Assembly (NCBI GenBank): GCA_015698045.1
Contig: BLAL01000234.1
Coordinates: forward strand, 1-64,000
Reading direction: 5' to 3'
Length of the DNA: 64,000 nt
Source: Rhizophagus clarus
Taxonomy: Eukaryota; Glomeromycota; Glomeromycetes; Glomerales; Glomeraceae
In this document: piece by piece, positions 19,616 through 30,481 of the stretch
How the letters are laid out: each line of letters starts with the position of its first letter
Position numbering within the stretch: position 1 is the first letter of the stretch
Notes under the pieces: generated by a model
Told to the model about the DNA's origin: nothing
What the model saw: the letters and a program-made list of their open reading frames with translations, nothing else
Database searches by the model: none
Translations under genes and position numbers: made by a program

Positions 19616-21038
19616 GAATATTAGCTTCCGATTGTAGATGATAGAGAAATGTTAACAGGTTTAGACGTGGGTAAGCTTTTTTTTTAGTAATTCTTTTTCT
19701 TTTTTTTCAGTAGTAACGTTAAATAATATTTTTTATATATTTTTTCATAGGCTTTTTGGGGCGTCAATTAGGAGTATCAAAACTTAAAAATAGCACGAAA
19801 CTTTATACCATTTTTTTTTCCTTTTTTTTAATAGATAGTAAATAACAGTTTATAGGTCTTTTGGTAAATTTCATTATGAAACTATACTATTTTTTTAACT
19901 GTAACGTTAAATAACGTCTCTTTTTTATTTGTATTTATAAGTTTTGAAGATTTTTGACGTGTTGGATATCCCAAATTAATAATACCTAATTACGATTTTA
20001 CATAAGAACGTTCTTTTTTTATTTTTTAGAAACATACTCTTTTTAGTACAGCTTCTAAAGATAACATCAACAGAGAGGGTTTCCATGTTTGAATTTTAAT
20101 AGTAATACAGTTCTTTTATTTATTTTTATTTTTAGGAAACTTGCAATTGAAACGGACTTTTTTGGTATTTAAAGGAATATTGGTGGGGTGAAAGTGTATA
20201 AGTGTTTAATTTTTTGTAGAAATGACTTTTCAGATGGGTTTTTACATTTTTTAATATATCGTTATACAAATGAATAAGACAAGCTATTTTGTTAAAGTGA
20301 AGATGGAATTAGGAGTTGTACGATATTTATTCTAATCAAAATTTCAAACAGAGGAAACAATTTTTCGTAATAATTATAAAAATTATTAGATTTTGTTAAT
20401 TTGAAGAGAACATAATAGTAATAGTATCTATAGAATAAATAAATTAAATACGAATAAATATATATTTTAAAATAATTAATAATACAGTAAATATTAAACG
20501 AAAAATATTTCTAATGGTAAATTTAGGATCCTCAAGGAATCTATAAAAGTCTTTCAACAGGGAATCCTCGTGGTAGATTCCTTAGAGATCTTCATTAATT
20601 ACGAAATTTTTAGAATCCCTAAAGATCTGTGCCCAAAAAATTTAAAAATAAGATTCTAATAAAAAATAAAAATAAAATGATTATTTTTTTAATCATTTAA
20701 CGCGTTTTAATAAAAAAAAAAGTTTCCTTTATTCATTTTAATAAAGGAAACCCATTGATCATTTTAATAAAAACGAACGATTTCTTTAACAACTAAATTG
20801 ATCAAAATATAAATCAATAGCTCACTCACAGCACCTGAAGTACACTAGTTGTAAATCAAAAAACTAGTTCTATTGTATGATTCATAATATGATATCATGT
20901 GAAATCCCCTGGTATAACATTCATTTTTCTCCTTTAGATTTGTCATTGGTTTCTTATTGTTATTACATAACATAAGATTTATTTTTTATTGCTATAATTA
21001 TGACGAAGTAAAATTTTTATTATTAAATAGGCCAGCTA
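19616..21038. other. AT-rich intergenic, imperfect T-rich repeats
   Basis: 19670-20200 shows loosely repeated blocks of about 100 bp containing GTAACGTTAAATAA and runs ending TTTTTCAG or TTTTATAG, followed by a short less T-rich stretch. They resemble, weakly, the exon-like repeats at 25-34 kb. 20520-20640 has a degraded inverted pair around AGATTCCTTAGAGATC. No gene is supported. Confidence 0.35.
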
Positions 21039-21196
21039 TTATTTGATGAAATTATTTGACGAAATTATTAATGACTACTATTATTTGATGAAATTATTAA
21101 TAACTACTATTATTTGATGAAATTATTAATGACTATTATTATTTGATGAAATTATTAATGACTATTATTATTTGATGAAATTATTAATGACTAAAT
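21039..21196. repeat. 29-bp tandem repeat, about five copies
   Basis: Unit TTATTTGATGAAATTATTAA + TGACTATTA. Copies start at 21081, 21110, 21139 and 21168 (exact 29-bp steps), with a first irregular copy at 21039. Copies are nearly identical, so the expansion is recent. It lies just downstream of the gene that ends at 21213. Confidence 0.9.
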
Positions 21197-21212
21197 GGTG
21201 AAGTATCTTCAG

Positions 21213-23149
21213 CTATAAAGTGTTCACTAAATTCAAATTATTAAAATATGAAAGCCTTGAAGGCCTCTTTTGCGTCCTTGATTCCTCGAATCCTTCTTTA
21301 ACTTCACGAGCTAACAACTAATTTATGATTAATTATTAATACAAGTCGTTTGTTGTAAGTAATAATTCAAGCATTGAATACTTACAGCCCACTTTATCAT
21401 GCATTCGTAAAATGACACAAAATCTTCCATCTCTGTGAAGTCCCTTGGGAGGTTTGCATTATCTACCTCATTAAGCCGGAACTTTCCTTCTAAATTTAGC
21501 AGCATTATTAGAACAGTAGAGTAAGTAAAAAATTAAAATACAACGAATAATAATTTAAATCAAATGTAAATGGCCTACCACAATAATCCATAAATTGCAA
21601 ATGGATTCGAAGTTGGAAACTTTAGCCGCCAAAGACGGCAAGAGATTTTGGTAGTCGCCTTCTACACTTGGCATTATCTTTTATTATGTTTAGGAAAATT
21701 TTTTGAAGATTGTTTGATATTTTTGAAGCGTCTGCTAACTCTTTGTCATCCTTAGCATTTGGCCTTGAGCCTTCCACATAAACTAACTGAAACTTGTCGG
21801 CAGTGTTTAGATATCCTATACCATCAGCACATTCGCGTTTTACATGGTTTTTAGTCCCAATCTCACCAAATTCATAGTTTATCGATGAAATATACCACAG
21901 GGCGGCTTGTAAGCATGGATGGACAAAAGAGTTCAAATGTGGTTTTTCTAGTGTAGTTAAGTCAAGTAGAGGATTTCGTGGACCCATTGAAAACGCCATG
22001 ATGCTATTAAATTAAGTAAACATCCTGTAAGTGTAACACTCTTCTGAGTGAGAGCAAAAAAAAATTGTACTTACAATAATGGTAACGTTCTGCGTAAGAT
22101 TCGCACGGCTGATACCATCAGCGGATCTTGATTTGAACAGCACAAATCATTAATTTTTATGTGCCAATCTTCGCCCGTCAAATTTTGATGAAAGAAATCT
22201 GTAAGGAATTCATGTAAATGAGATGGGATTAAATTTTCAACTCTATCATCAAGCTCTTTAAGATATGGTATCAGAGTGCTGGAAGAAAGGTGTTTAATAA
22301 AATTAGAATTGGGCCGTAAATCTATTAAAGTATCCTGTGAGTATAGCTCATTGTGACATTGAATGATTGCTCTTATATTTTCGGAACACTGAACGTCGGG
22401 CCCAGTTAAGCTTCGAAGGGATTTTTCACTTAACTTCTATAATAACAATACCATCAAATATAATTCCTAAAACTGTACAATACAAAAAGAGTTTGCACAC
22501 TTACTACAACTTCTTCTTCTACTTCGCGCTTCCTCAAAACTTCGCTAGTGCTTGAAGCTTCTGAGGTAGAAAATTTCTATAAATGGGTTAGTAACCAGGG
22601 TTAAGATAATGTTTCAATAGTGCAATTAATTACCGAAGGTGAAACAGATGATGAAAGTAAATTTTTATCTTCAACGATAAGCTGAACTTCTGTTTCAAAT
22701 AATGATTGTTTGACGAATAGTAATTCCCTCTTGGATTCTTCAAGCGCCTGTGAAATTGAATTGTTTTCTGTTACATAATAAAAGATTGGTTATTTATAAA
22801 ATTTTTTTTTAGCTGTAAACTATAATTAATATAAGTGTTGTATATGTCATCAACAAAAGCAATTTACCTTTGCATCCATTCTTTTGAAAAAAGTAGAAGC
22901 TTCCTTCGAATTAAATATCTGTTCCAAACTGTTGTAAAGCCTGGTGGCTTTGTTTCTCGCATTTTTTAAAACTGCTTGATGATTCATGAGTGAGCGGACA
23001 TGTCTTTTAAATTCATCTTGACACAGTTGTCGGTCAAATGCTCTTAGAGTCTCGCATTTACTTTTCAAAAAATCGAGACATTTAGAAAAACACCACTCCT
23101 TGTATTGAGTTTGTTCGAAATAAAGGGAAATCGCGTCCAAAGGTTCCAT
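21213..23149 (-). pseudogene. Multi-exon Rhizophagus-family gene with one in-frame stop
   Basis: Seven exons can be read by GT-AG borders: 23149-22868 (MEPLDAISLYFEQTQYKEW...), 22747-22634, 22576-22505, 22436-22075, 22003-21579, 21489-21386 and about 21301-21213 (…QKRPSRLSYFNNLNLVNTL, TAG). The N-terminal half is coiled coil. The C-terminal half holds the conserved family phrases DKFQLVYVEGSRP, SLAVFGG, IHLQFMDYCG and NLPRDFTEMEDFVSFYECMI, which I recognise from a large Rhizophagus family; VYVEGS plus K/D downstream suggests, weakly, a nuclease-like fold. The only defect I see is TAA at 21624-21622, between AVFGG and SFQLRIH, where the reading frame continues intact on both sides (Gln CAA to TAA would explain it). 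A recent loss, or a shortened 3'-truncated protein. Confidence 0.65.
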
Positions 23150-23980
23150 CCTGGAAAATAATCAACTAAATAAGTGTCAATAATTAAGTAATCGCAGTAA
23201 GCTTATGTATAAATATTTGTATTGACATAATAAGTATCTAAAAAGAGGCCGGCACACTAGGGCACTAAGTAGGATAATCAAGATAATAATTCTCCTAGTG
23301 GGCGTCTATGACAGCTTCTCCCAAACATTAGTCACATGAACGGTGCTAGTGTTTAATCTACAATTAACTAGTATGCGAAATGAAAAGTTTTCTCAGATCT
23401 CGCGTATGTGAATTTCGTGGTGAGCAGTGCTTAAAATAGGAATCAAATTTACCAGTTAAATGTCTGGAATAAGAATATTTACCGGCTAAATGTCCGGAAT
23501 AAGAATATTTACCTGCAAGAATCTGGAATGAAAAATACGTGCCGATATTAGGAAAGTTAGGTTCGTTTTAGGTAGAACACAATTAGAAAATAATAATCAG
23601 TTTTTCATGAAACTGAACTTGTTCGAAACTGAGGTCGTTTTAAAAAAAAATTTGTAAAAAAAAATTAAAAAATGTATTAATTGAAATGTATTATATTATT
23701 ATTTCAAACAATTCAAATATATGATTATTATACAAATTGGCGTAATTCTATCAATCATAACTTTTTATATAATGTCATTTTTTTTTCTCGCACAGCCACA
23801 AAGCTGTGTGACATACTTTTTTTATACTTTTTTTTCTTTCGAATAAAAATAAATTTAAAATTTCAGTTTTCTTTACTTTTTTACTTATATCAATAAATAC
23901 CTTATTGGATATTCCTTTAAAAAAATGGTATTTATGCAAAATTAACAAAAACGGCTTTGTCTATTGATTAAAATCTAAGG
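23150..23980. other. Upstream/intergenic region with 32-bp repeats
   Basis: 23444-23525 contains three diverged copies of a unit around TTTACCGGCTAAATGTCCGG + AATAAGAATA. The rest is AT-rich. An apparent 71-codon frame (23681-23896) is Phe/Tyr/Ile-rich low-complexity sequence and is not called. Confidence 0.45.
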
Positions 23981-23984
23981 TTTA

Positions 23985-24620
23985 ATCTTGAAGAATCACA
24001 TGCATTATGTTTACAATTGGATCAATACAGAAAAAAAGAATCTCCATTTGATTTGGAATTTGGTCATGGATTTCAAGAACTGATTAATTGAATTTAATTA
24101 AAACTAACTCTTTTTCAGATTCTTTACCAAAAGTGGCTTTATATCTTTTTTCAATCTGCCCAAATTTTGCATCCTGTGAAAGAGGTTTTCCAATCTAGGA
24201 TGGCTTACCAATAAGCACCATTTACAATTAGGAGTTAGAATTTTAGAATCTATATGTAAAATGATTACTTATTGGAAATTTAATGCAATAAAAGAATTTG
24301 GATTTTTTGGTTAAAAAGTGAAGAATAAAAGTTACTGAAACTTTAGCTAAACCTGATTATATAGATGATGATGAAAATAGTAAATTTGAAGACAATTCAT
24401 TCAATAAATCTAAATCACATATAGAGAAACCTGTATGAAGAATATTAAATGGTGAGATTATTTCAGATAATAATGTGATTGTTTTAATTAAAAAAGTTTG
24501 GATTGAAAATAAAGTTGATTTAACAAATAATTAATTTTAAAAGATATTGATAATATATTTAAGGATTTGGATGATGATTTTATTGATAATAAAAAAAAAT
24601 TATTTTAATGAATGATGAAA
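23985..24620 (+). pseudogene. hAT transposase C-terminal fragment
   Basis: Plus-strand text includes CMQLQ-like lead sequence, LITLYLFSICPNFASCERG region (read as ALYLFSICPNFASCERGFSN), LTNKHHLQLGV and LESICKMITYWKFNAIKEFG, then an acidic tail (DDDENSKFEDNSFNKSKSH, later DLDDDFIDNKK). The ICPNFASCERGFS box is the hAT dimerisation (hATC) signature. Several frame changes and stops are present and the N-terminal BED finger and catalytic region are missing. It is a dead 3' fragment unrelated in position to the hAT copy at 42.5-44.6 kb, and differs from it in sequence. Confidence 0.65.
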
Positions 24621-25429
24621 TTCTTAACAGACAGAAAAGATGTCATACTATTTTAGGAGCAAAATTTTTTTATTATAAATACTATAATAAAATTTTTATT
24701 ATAGCATCTCTTTATAATATATAGTATATAAACACAAGTCAAAGGCTGCCAAATCAGGAATCATTTAGGCTGTCCTATAGGGGGTCTAGATGATTCCCAA
24801 TTTTTTTTAATTTATTTTATCAGGGTACCCGATTAGTAACTTTAAAATGGTATAAATTGGGTATATATAGGTTATCAATAGGATATTAATAGGGTATCTA
24901 TTCATTTGCAACTGGATATCAATAAGATTGGCTTATTGCTATCCAGTTTTTTTTTATTTACTTGATTGAATTGACCTATTGATATCCATTTTTTTTATTT
25001 GTCAGCTTATCGATTGATGCCATTTTTGTAATCAATAGGTTATGTCTGATAGTAAAAAAATTTAATATATAGAATCAATATATGCATTCAACCGATTCCT
25101 AATTACTATTTAATTATAATAACTGATTTATATACAATTTTTATTCAATTAGCAATTATAAATGTTAAATCAATTATTGTAAAATTGTATTGTATAATTA
25201 TTATATACTATTCTAAAATATTTGTTTATCTATCTAGTTTGTTAATTAACATTAATATATCCTCATTATGGCGTCTTATCATAGGATTCACTTGCTTCCT
25301 TATTTCTATATGATGAAACTTTAAAGAAAAATTAGAAATAATTTCTTTTAAAAAATATATGAAGTTCATTAAACTAGAAGAACTTTGAAATTTACTGAAT
25401 TCTCTAGGATAAGCTAAAAGTTTCAAAGT
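24621..25429. other. Repeat-rich AT DNA
   Basis: 24830-25040 repeats phrases such as GATATCAATAAGATTGGCTT and GGGTATATATAGGTTATC, similar in style to the CACTA-like subterminal repeats further right, so it may be the remnant of another such end. A short minus frame at 25226-25426 is not convincing. Confidence 0.4.
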
Positions 25430-26060
25430 TTAACTTACGCATCTATAAAATAGAAAAAAAAAGTTAGAAGAGAACATTTTGTTAGTTGATAGTTTCAAAA
25501 AATTTTTGTTTTAAAACCAACCTGCGATATACAACTCTGGAGCTGATTTTTCTATGCAAAAAAAGAAAAAAAGTTATAACTTTTTTTTAAAAAGCTTCAA
25601 AAATTTTATTTTAAAACTTTACCTGAAAATTCAGTATTCAAGTTAGGGCTGATTTTCTAGAAGAAAAAAAATTAAAAAAAGTTTTTGTTTAATTTTTTTT
25701 TTGAAGTTTTGAAAAATTTCAAAATTCAAAACTTTACCTAAGATTCCTATATATCATTTTAGGGTTTAAACTACATGAAACCAGCTTTAGTATTACAAGA
25801 TTATTATGGCTGCCAAATAGCACTAAAATCTTTGTAAAAGATCATTAGTGAAGTTTAAATATAATCACAAAAGAAAGTAAATCTATTATGATTACTTACA
25901 TCATGATTTTAAAAATAAAGATCTAAATTGGGAGGCAGTTTCCTATAAAAAAATGTCATAAAAAATATTAATATTAATTAATATATCATTTTTTAAGTTT
26001 TCAAATTGAATTTTTTTTGAAAACTTACCTAGAAATTCGAAATTGAAGTTTGACTGGATC
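25430..26060 (-). repeat. Exon-like mini-blocks (minus strand), set A
   Basis: Five or six short non-A/T-rich blocks of about 30-35 nt are each preceded, on the minus strand, by a T-rich tract ending in AG and followed by GT. Examples: AG|AAAATCAGCCCTAACTTGAA...TTCAG|GTAAAG (about 25624-25660), a related block AAAAATCAGCTCCAGAGTTG...CGCAG|GT (about 25522-25553), and TTTAAACCCTAAAATGATAT...CTTAG|GTAAAG. The first two share a common ancestor. Either micro-exons of one gene or repeats mimicking them. They abut the CACTA-like end at 26067. Confidence 0.45.
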
Positions 26061-26066
26061 TACTGA

Positions 26067-26300
26067 CACTGGTCAAAATCAATTCTATCAGGTACATATT
26101 GGAGACTTATATATCAGCAGCTAATCAGATATTAAATATTGGGTATTTTTACATATCGGATATCCAATTTATTACACTTCAAAATATGCCTAATTACCAA
26201 GATCCCAATATCTAAACTATTGGTCACCGATATGTTATTTAATATATATTGGGTACAGTTCTATCTTACACATATCGGGTAACTGATATGTGATACAAAT
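26067..26300 (+). repeat. Left terminal and subterminal repeats of the CACTA-like element
   Basis: Starts CACTGGTCAAAATC, then degenerate words CAGGTACATATTGG, ATATCGGATATCC, CACCGATATG and CATATCGGGTAACTGATATG in both orientations up to about 26300. Such clustered short motifs are transposase-binding sites in known CACTA elements. Confidence 0.6.
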
Positions 26301-26610
26301 TTTAATACATTAGATTTCATATTATATAACGTATTAAGAAATTTTTTAGTTTACTTTTTTTATAGATTTTTCTTTTTAGAAATTTTTAATTCGTTTAATG
26401 TAGTTAAAAAATTTTATTGTTTTATTTGTTGAATGCATTATCAAGTTATAAAAATTTTATTGTTTTATTTGTTGAATACATTATCAAGTTATAAATTTTT
26501 TGTAAAGTGTTTAAAAGTATAATTATTATTGTTAATATTTTTATTTTATTACGTATTTTATATTTTATTACAATAAATTAATAAAAAAGTTAATTATTTA
26601 TAATACAAGT

Positions 26611-26640
26611 TTAAGAAAAGTTTGCTCAAACTTTTCTTAA
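26611..26640. repeat. 30-bp hairpin flanking the exon-like array
   Basis: Perfect arms TTAAGAAAAGTTTG / CAAACTTTTCTTAA around a 2-nt centre. Diverged versions occur beyond the other side of the array at about 28769-28797 and 28838-28856, so the array is bracketed by the same hairpin. Confidence 0.75.
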
Positions 26641-26739
26641 TCGTGATCATGTTAGGATCAAGAAAAATAAGGGAAACTGCAACCTAAAATAAAGAAAGAA
26701 ACATTAAAACTATTTCTTTAATATTCAAAAAATATCCCT

Positions 26740-28130
26740 TTCTCCCTTCTTACATTTCAAGTTCAGTTTGTTCAAGAAGTCTAGCAATCTGAAAAAAATA
26801 AAAAAAGAAATGTTAGTAACATTTCTTTAATATTAAAAAAAAATCCCCCACTCTTTCTAACTTACATTTCCAAGTCTGGTTCATCTAAGAAGACTGGCAA
26901 TCTAAAAAAAATAAAGAAAGAAATGTTAGTAATGTTTCTTTAATATTAAAAAAAAAATCTCCCATCATTTTTAACTTACAATCCCAAGTCCGATTTGTCC
27001 AAGAAGTCCAGCAACCTAAAAAAAACAAAGAAAGAAATGTTAGTAATATTTTTCTAATATTAAAAAAAAATTCTTTGTCCTTTTTAACTTACATTCTCAA
27101 ATCCAGTTCGTCCAAGAAGTCTAGCAACCTAAAAAAAACAAAGAAAGAAACGTTAGTGACGTTTTTCTAATATTAAAAAAAATCTTCCACCCTTTTTAAC
27201 TTACATTCTCAAGTCCAGTTCATCCAAGAAGTCTGGCAACCTAAAAAAACAAAGAAAAAAATATTAGTAATGTTTTTCTAATATTAAAAAAAAATCTCCC
27301 ACCCTTTTTAACTTACATTCTCAAGTCTGGTTCATCGAAGAAGTCTGGAAAGAAATAAATGTTAGTAACGTTTTTCTAATATTAAAAAAAATCTCCCGCC
27401 CTTTTTAACTTATATTTCTCAAGTCTAGTTCATCCAAGAAGTCTGGTAACCTAAAAAAAAATAAAGAAAGAAACATCAATAACATTTCTCTAATATTAAA
27501 AAAAATTTCACACCTTTTTTAATTTACATTCTCAAGTCTAGTTTATCCAAGAAGCCTGGCAATCTAAAAAAAACAAAGAAAGAAATATTAGTAATGTTTT
27601 TTTAATATTAAAAAAAATTCCCCACCTTTTTTAACTTACATTCTCAAGTTTAGTTCGTCCAAGAAGTCTGGTAGTAACCTAAAAAAAACAAAGAAAGAAA
27701 TGTTAGTAATGTTTCTTTAATATTAAAAAAAGATCCCCCACCCTTTTTAACTTACATTCTCAAATCCGGTTCATCCAAGAAGTTTGATAACCTAAAAAAA
27801 ATAAAGAAAGAAATGTTAGTAACATTTCTTTAATATTAAAAAAAAAATCTCCCATTCTTTTTAATTTACATTTCCAAGTCTGGTTCATCTAAGAAGACTG
27901 GTAACCTAAAAAAAATAAAAAAACGTTAATAATGTTTCTCTAATATTAAAAAAAATTTCCCACTCTTTTTAACTTACATTTCTCAAGTCCAGTTCGTCCA
28001 AGAAGTCCAGCAACCTAAAAAAAACAAAGAAAGAAACATTAGTAACATTTCTTTAATATTAAAAAAAAAATTCCCCCACCCCTTCCAACTTATATTCCAA
28101 GTCTGGGAGTCTGGCAACCTAAAAAAAAAA
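26740..28130 (-). repeat. Tandem array of 13 exon-like units (set B), about 110-bp period
   Basis: Thirteen diverged copies. On the minus strand each has a T-rich tract ending TTTTAG, a GC-richer core, then GTAAGTT and an AT-rich spacer of about 70 bp with ATTAATATTAAA-like text. The core is 36 nt in eight copies, 39 in one, and 25, 35 or 37 in the rest. In the frame where the first base is the last base of a split codon, all 36- and 39-nt cores are open and read LPDFLDELDLRM or variants (LLDFLDELDLRM, LPVFLDEPDLEM, LSNFLDEPDLRM, LLPDFLDELNLRM). The other two frames contain stops. If spliced, these would be symmetrical micro-exons encoding a 12-residue Leu/Asp repeat. One copy (about 27311) has lost its AG, and two have ATAAG instead of GTAAG. 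Confidence 0.7.
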
Positions 28131-28429
28131 ATAAAAAAAAATTACAGTTTAGAAAACTGTAAAAATAGATTGATCATAATAATCAATGATCGTTGAATTA
28201 AATTACAATTTTTTTTTTAACTTTTTAACCTTTGTTTTTCCCTTTTCTTTCGTCTTTCTTCTCCTCTCACCCCTTTCTGCTACTTCTTTTTGTTCCCTTT
28301 CTGGCTTCCTTCTTCTTTCGTCTCCTTTTCTCTCCCTTCTTTTTTTATGCGGCCTTTCGGCTCTTTGACAATGGACTTCAGTAGTTAAAGTTAATATTGT
28401 ATATATATATTTTTTTTACTTAACGAATG
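28131..28429. other. Pyrimidine-rich centre between opposite exon-like arrays
   Basis: 28200-28370 is C/T-rich on the plus strand. Its complement is open for about 60 codons of Arg/Lys/Glu-rich sequence (for example HKKRRERKGDERRRKPEREQ), upstream of array B in the minus direction. A 60-codon plus-strand frame here is Phe/Leu/Ser low-complexity and probably spurious. It could be a divergent promoter plus a basic, NLS-like first exon, but no ATG can be fixed. Confidence 0.35.
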
Positions 28430-29165
28430 ATTTCTAATGTTCACTTTCACTTCTTTTTTTATAGGCAGACAACTTCAGTCCTTTGCATAACCTTTAGGTA
28501 AGTTGTAATATTTTTTTTTCTTTTAAATTTATTTACTTAACTAACAATTTTTAACATTTGTTTTCTCTTCTTTTTAGGTATTTCTATTTGTTTCCAGACT
28601 TCAAAACAATGATAGGTTGTTTTATTTAAGAAGGTTCTTGACACGTAATAGGTATAGATCCAACTTTTTTTAAAAATACTTATTTTTTTTAATGAATTGT
28701 TTCTAATAGTTCATTTGTTATCTTTTTTTAGGCGGGTCTTCAGTTCACTTTAATACAATTCATGTGATCTAAGAAAAGTTCACTCAAATTTTTCTTAAAA
28801 TAATATTACATACAATTCATGTGATCCAAGAAAAGTTCGCTCGAACTTTTTTTAATAACTGGATTTTTGAAATTTAAATAGTGAGTTTCGCAAAAGTTGT
28901 GTTGCAAAACTTAATATATTTTTTTAAATATTTCTAATTAAAAATATATTATAGATTTCAAGCAAACATGAAAATGAAAATGGTAAGTTTTACTTATTGT
29001 GAAACTGATTATTTTTACTTTTAGTTAATTAGAAACATTTCTAACATTCCTCTATTTTTTCTTTTTTTGTTCTTTAAGATTTTTATTTTTATGAATTGTT
29101 AATTTATGAATTCGTTTTTTATTTTTTTTAGGTTGCCCTTTGACTCTCATATGATGCGAATTTAG
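28430..29165 (+). repeat. Exon-like mini-blocks (plus strand), set C
   Basis: Plus-strand blocks each preceded by a T-rich tract ending AG: GCAGACAACTTCAGTCCTTT...CTTTAG|GTAAGT (33 nt, from about 28465), GTATTTCTATTTGTTTCCAG... (from about 28579), GCGGGTCTTCAGTTCACTTT (from about 28733), ATTTCAAGCAAACATGAAAA...TG|GTAAGT (from about 28955) and GTTGCCCTTTGACTCTC (from about 29133). Spacing is about 110-220 bp. They run away from array B, giving a divergent arrangement. Confidence 0.4.
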
Positions 29166-30466
29166 GATTTTTTTAGGATGCATGATTGTGTAGATGATGG
29201 TTGTGGATAAATGGCGAATAGATTAATGTGAATAATAACAAGTAATAATAATATATAGATAGATAGATATTAGATTAAATTTTATATAATATTATAATAT
29301 GTACATTGCTATAAATAAAAATGTTAATAAAACTACTATTATTCAGCCTATTTATCAATAATATTCAGGTAACTGATAGGTAACTGATAGGTGACCAATT
29401 TGTGGCTGTTAGTAGAACTTAGAAGTATGTTACATTGTATTGCTTTATCAACAAATAATTAATCATAAAATATTATAATATGAAAGATGATTTTGACTTT
29501 GCAAAAAAAAAAGATAAAAATTTGCAGTATAATTAGTATATGAAACCAAATAATTACCAAATAACCAATAAAATTTGATGATTTTGTTGATCATGTGATT
29601 GCATAAATTATTTATTTATCTCCGTATTTTTTTTTTTTTTTTATAAAAAAACTTTTTCTCTCTTTAAATATTTTATAAAAGTATTTTTTATTGAAATTTT
29701 TTTTTCTATTATCATGTTATTCTTAATACTCTTATTAATATATTTTTCTAATGTATTTCTTCTTTTCACTAATGTTCTAACTAATAACATTCTACTATTG
29801 ATTTTTTTTACTTGCTCGTGTAAACAAATAGAAAATATATTGTTTATCTAAAAATAAATACAAAGGTATGGAGTTTTTTTTCCCATCATATTATTCTTAT
29901 CACTCTTATTAATATATTTTCTAACATGTTTCCTTTACTAACATTTCTACTAATAATATTCTACTATTAAACATTTTATTTCTTTTCTTTTACTAATACT
30001 TCTATATTCTACTATTAAACATTTTATTTCTTTTTTTTTATTAATACTTCTATATTCTACTATTAAACATTTTATTCCTTTTCTTTTACTAATACTTTTA
30101 CTAATACTTCTACTAATATTAACACTAACATTAATACTTATATTTTATATCTTTTTATTGACATTTCTTTTCTACTTTTACTAACCTTTATACTAATATT
30201 AATATTAATACTATAATGTAAAAAAAATTTTATTGATATTCCTTTTCTTTTGCTAATACTTAGTGAATTTTTTTTTATAATATTTTTTATATAATTTTTT
30301 TATTATTAATTAAAATAAATAAAACTTTCATATAATTAAATGAATTAAATTACTTTAAATTACACGTATTTAAATTATAAATTTATTAATATTAATATTA
30401 TAATTGTTATCTGATATGTACGAAAATTATGTCAGATATGTGCCTATTAATATTTGGGTTTGATTA
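29166..30466. other. AT-rich body of the CACTA-like element
   Basis: No gene. 29545-29760 contains AACCAATAAAATTTGATGAT + TTTGTTGATCATGTGATTGC and the following T-rich text that recurs at 34766-35177 and 41398-41470, showing that the two element bodies are relatives. 29940-30140 holds repeats of CTATTAAACATTTTATTTCT. Confidence 0.55.
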
Positions 30467-30467
30467 G

Positions 30468-30481
30468 TAAATTATAAATAT
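30468..30481 (+). repeat. Target-site duplication (left) of the ORF1-only retroposon
   Basis: TAAATTATAAATAT occurs here directly before a long poly-T and again at 32550-32563. Such a 14-bp direct repeat bordering a poly-A (minus-strand) insertion is the mark of target-primed reverse transcription. Confidence 0.85.

Noticed and set aside
26740-28130. CRISPR-like regular array of about 36-bp repeats
   Set aside because: The spacers between the cores are themselves homologous and AT-rich, no cas genes are present, and the genome is eukaryotic. Splice-signal borders explain the structure better.
28186-28368. 60-codon hydrophobic plus-strand frame that looks like a signal or membrane peptide
   Set aside because: It is pyrimidine-tract low complexity. 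The basic minus-strand reading is at least as likely.
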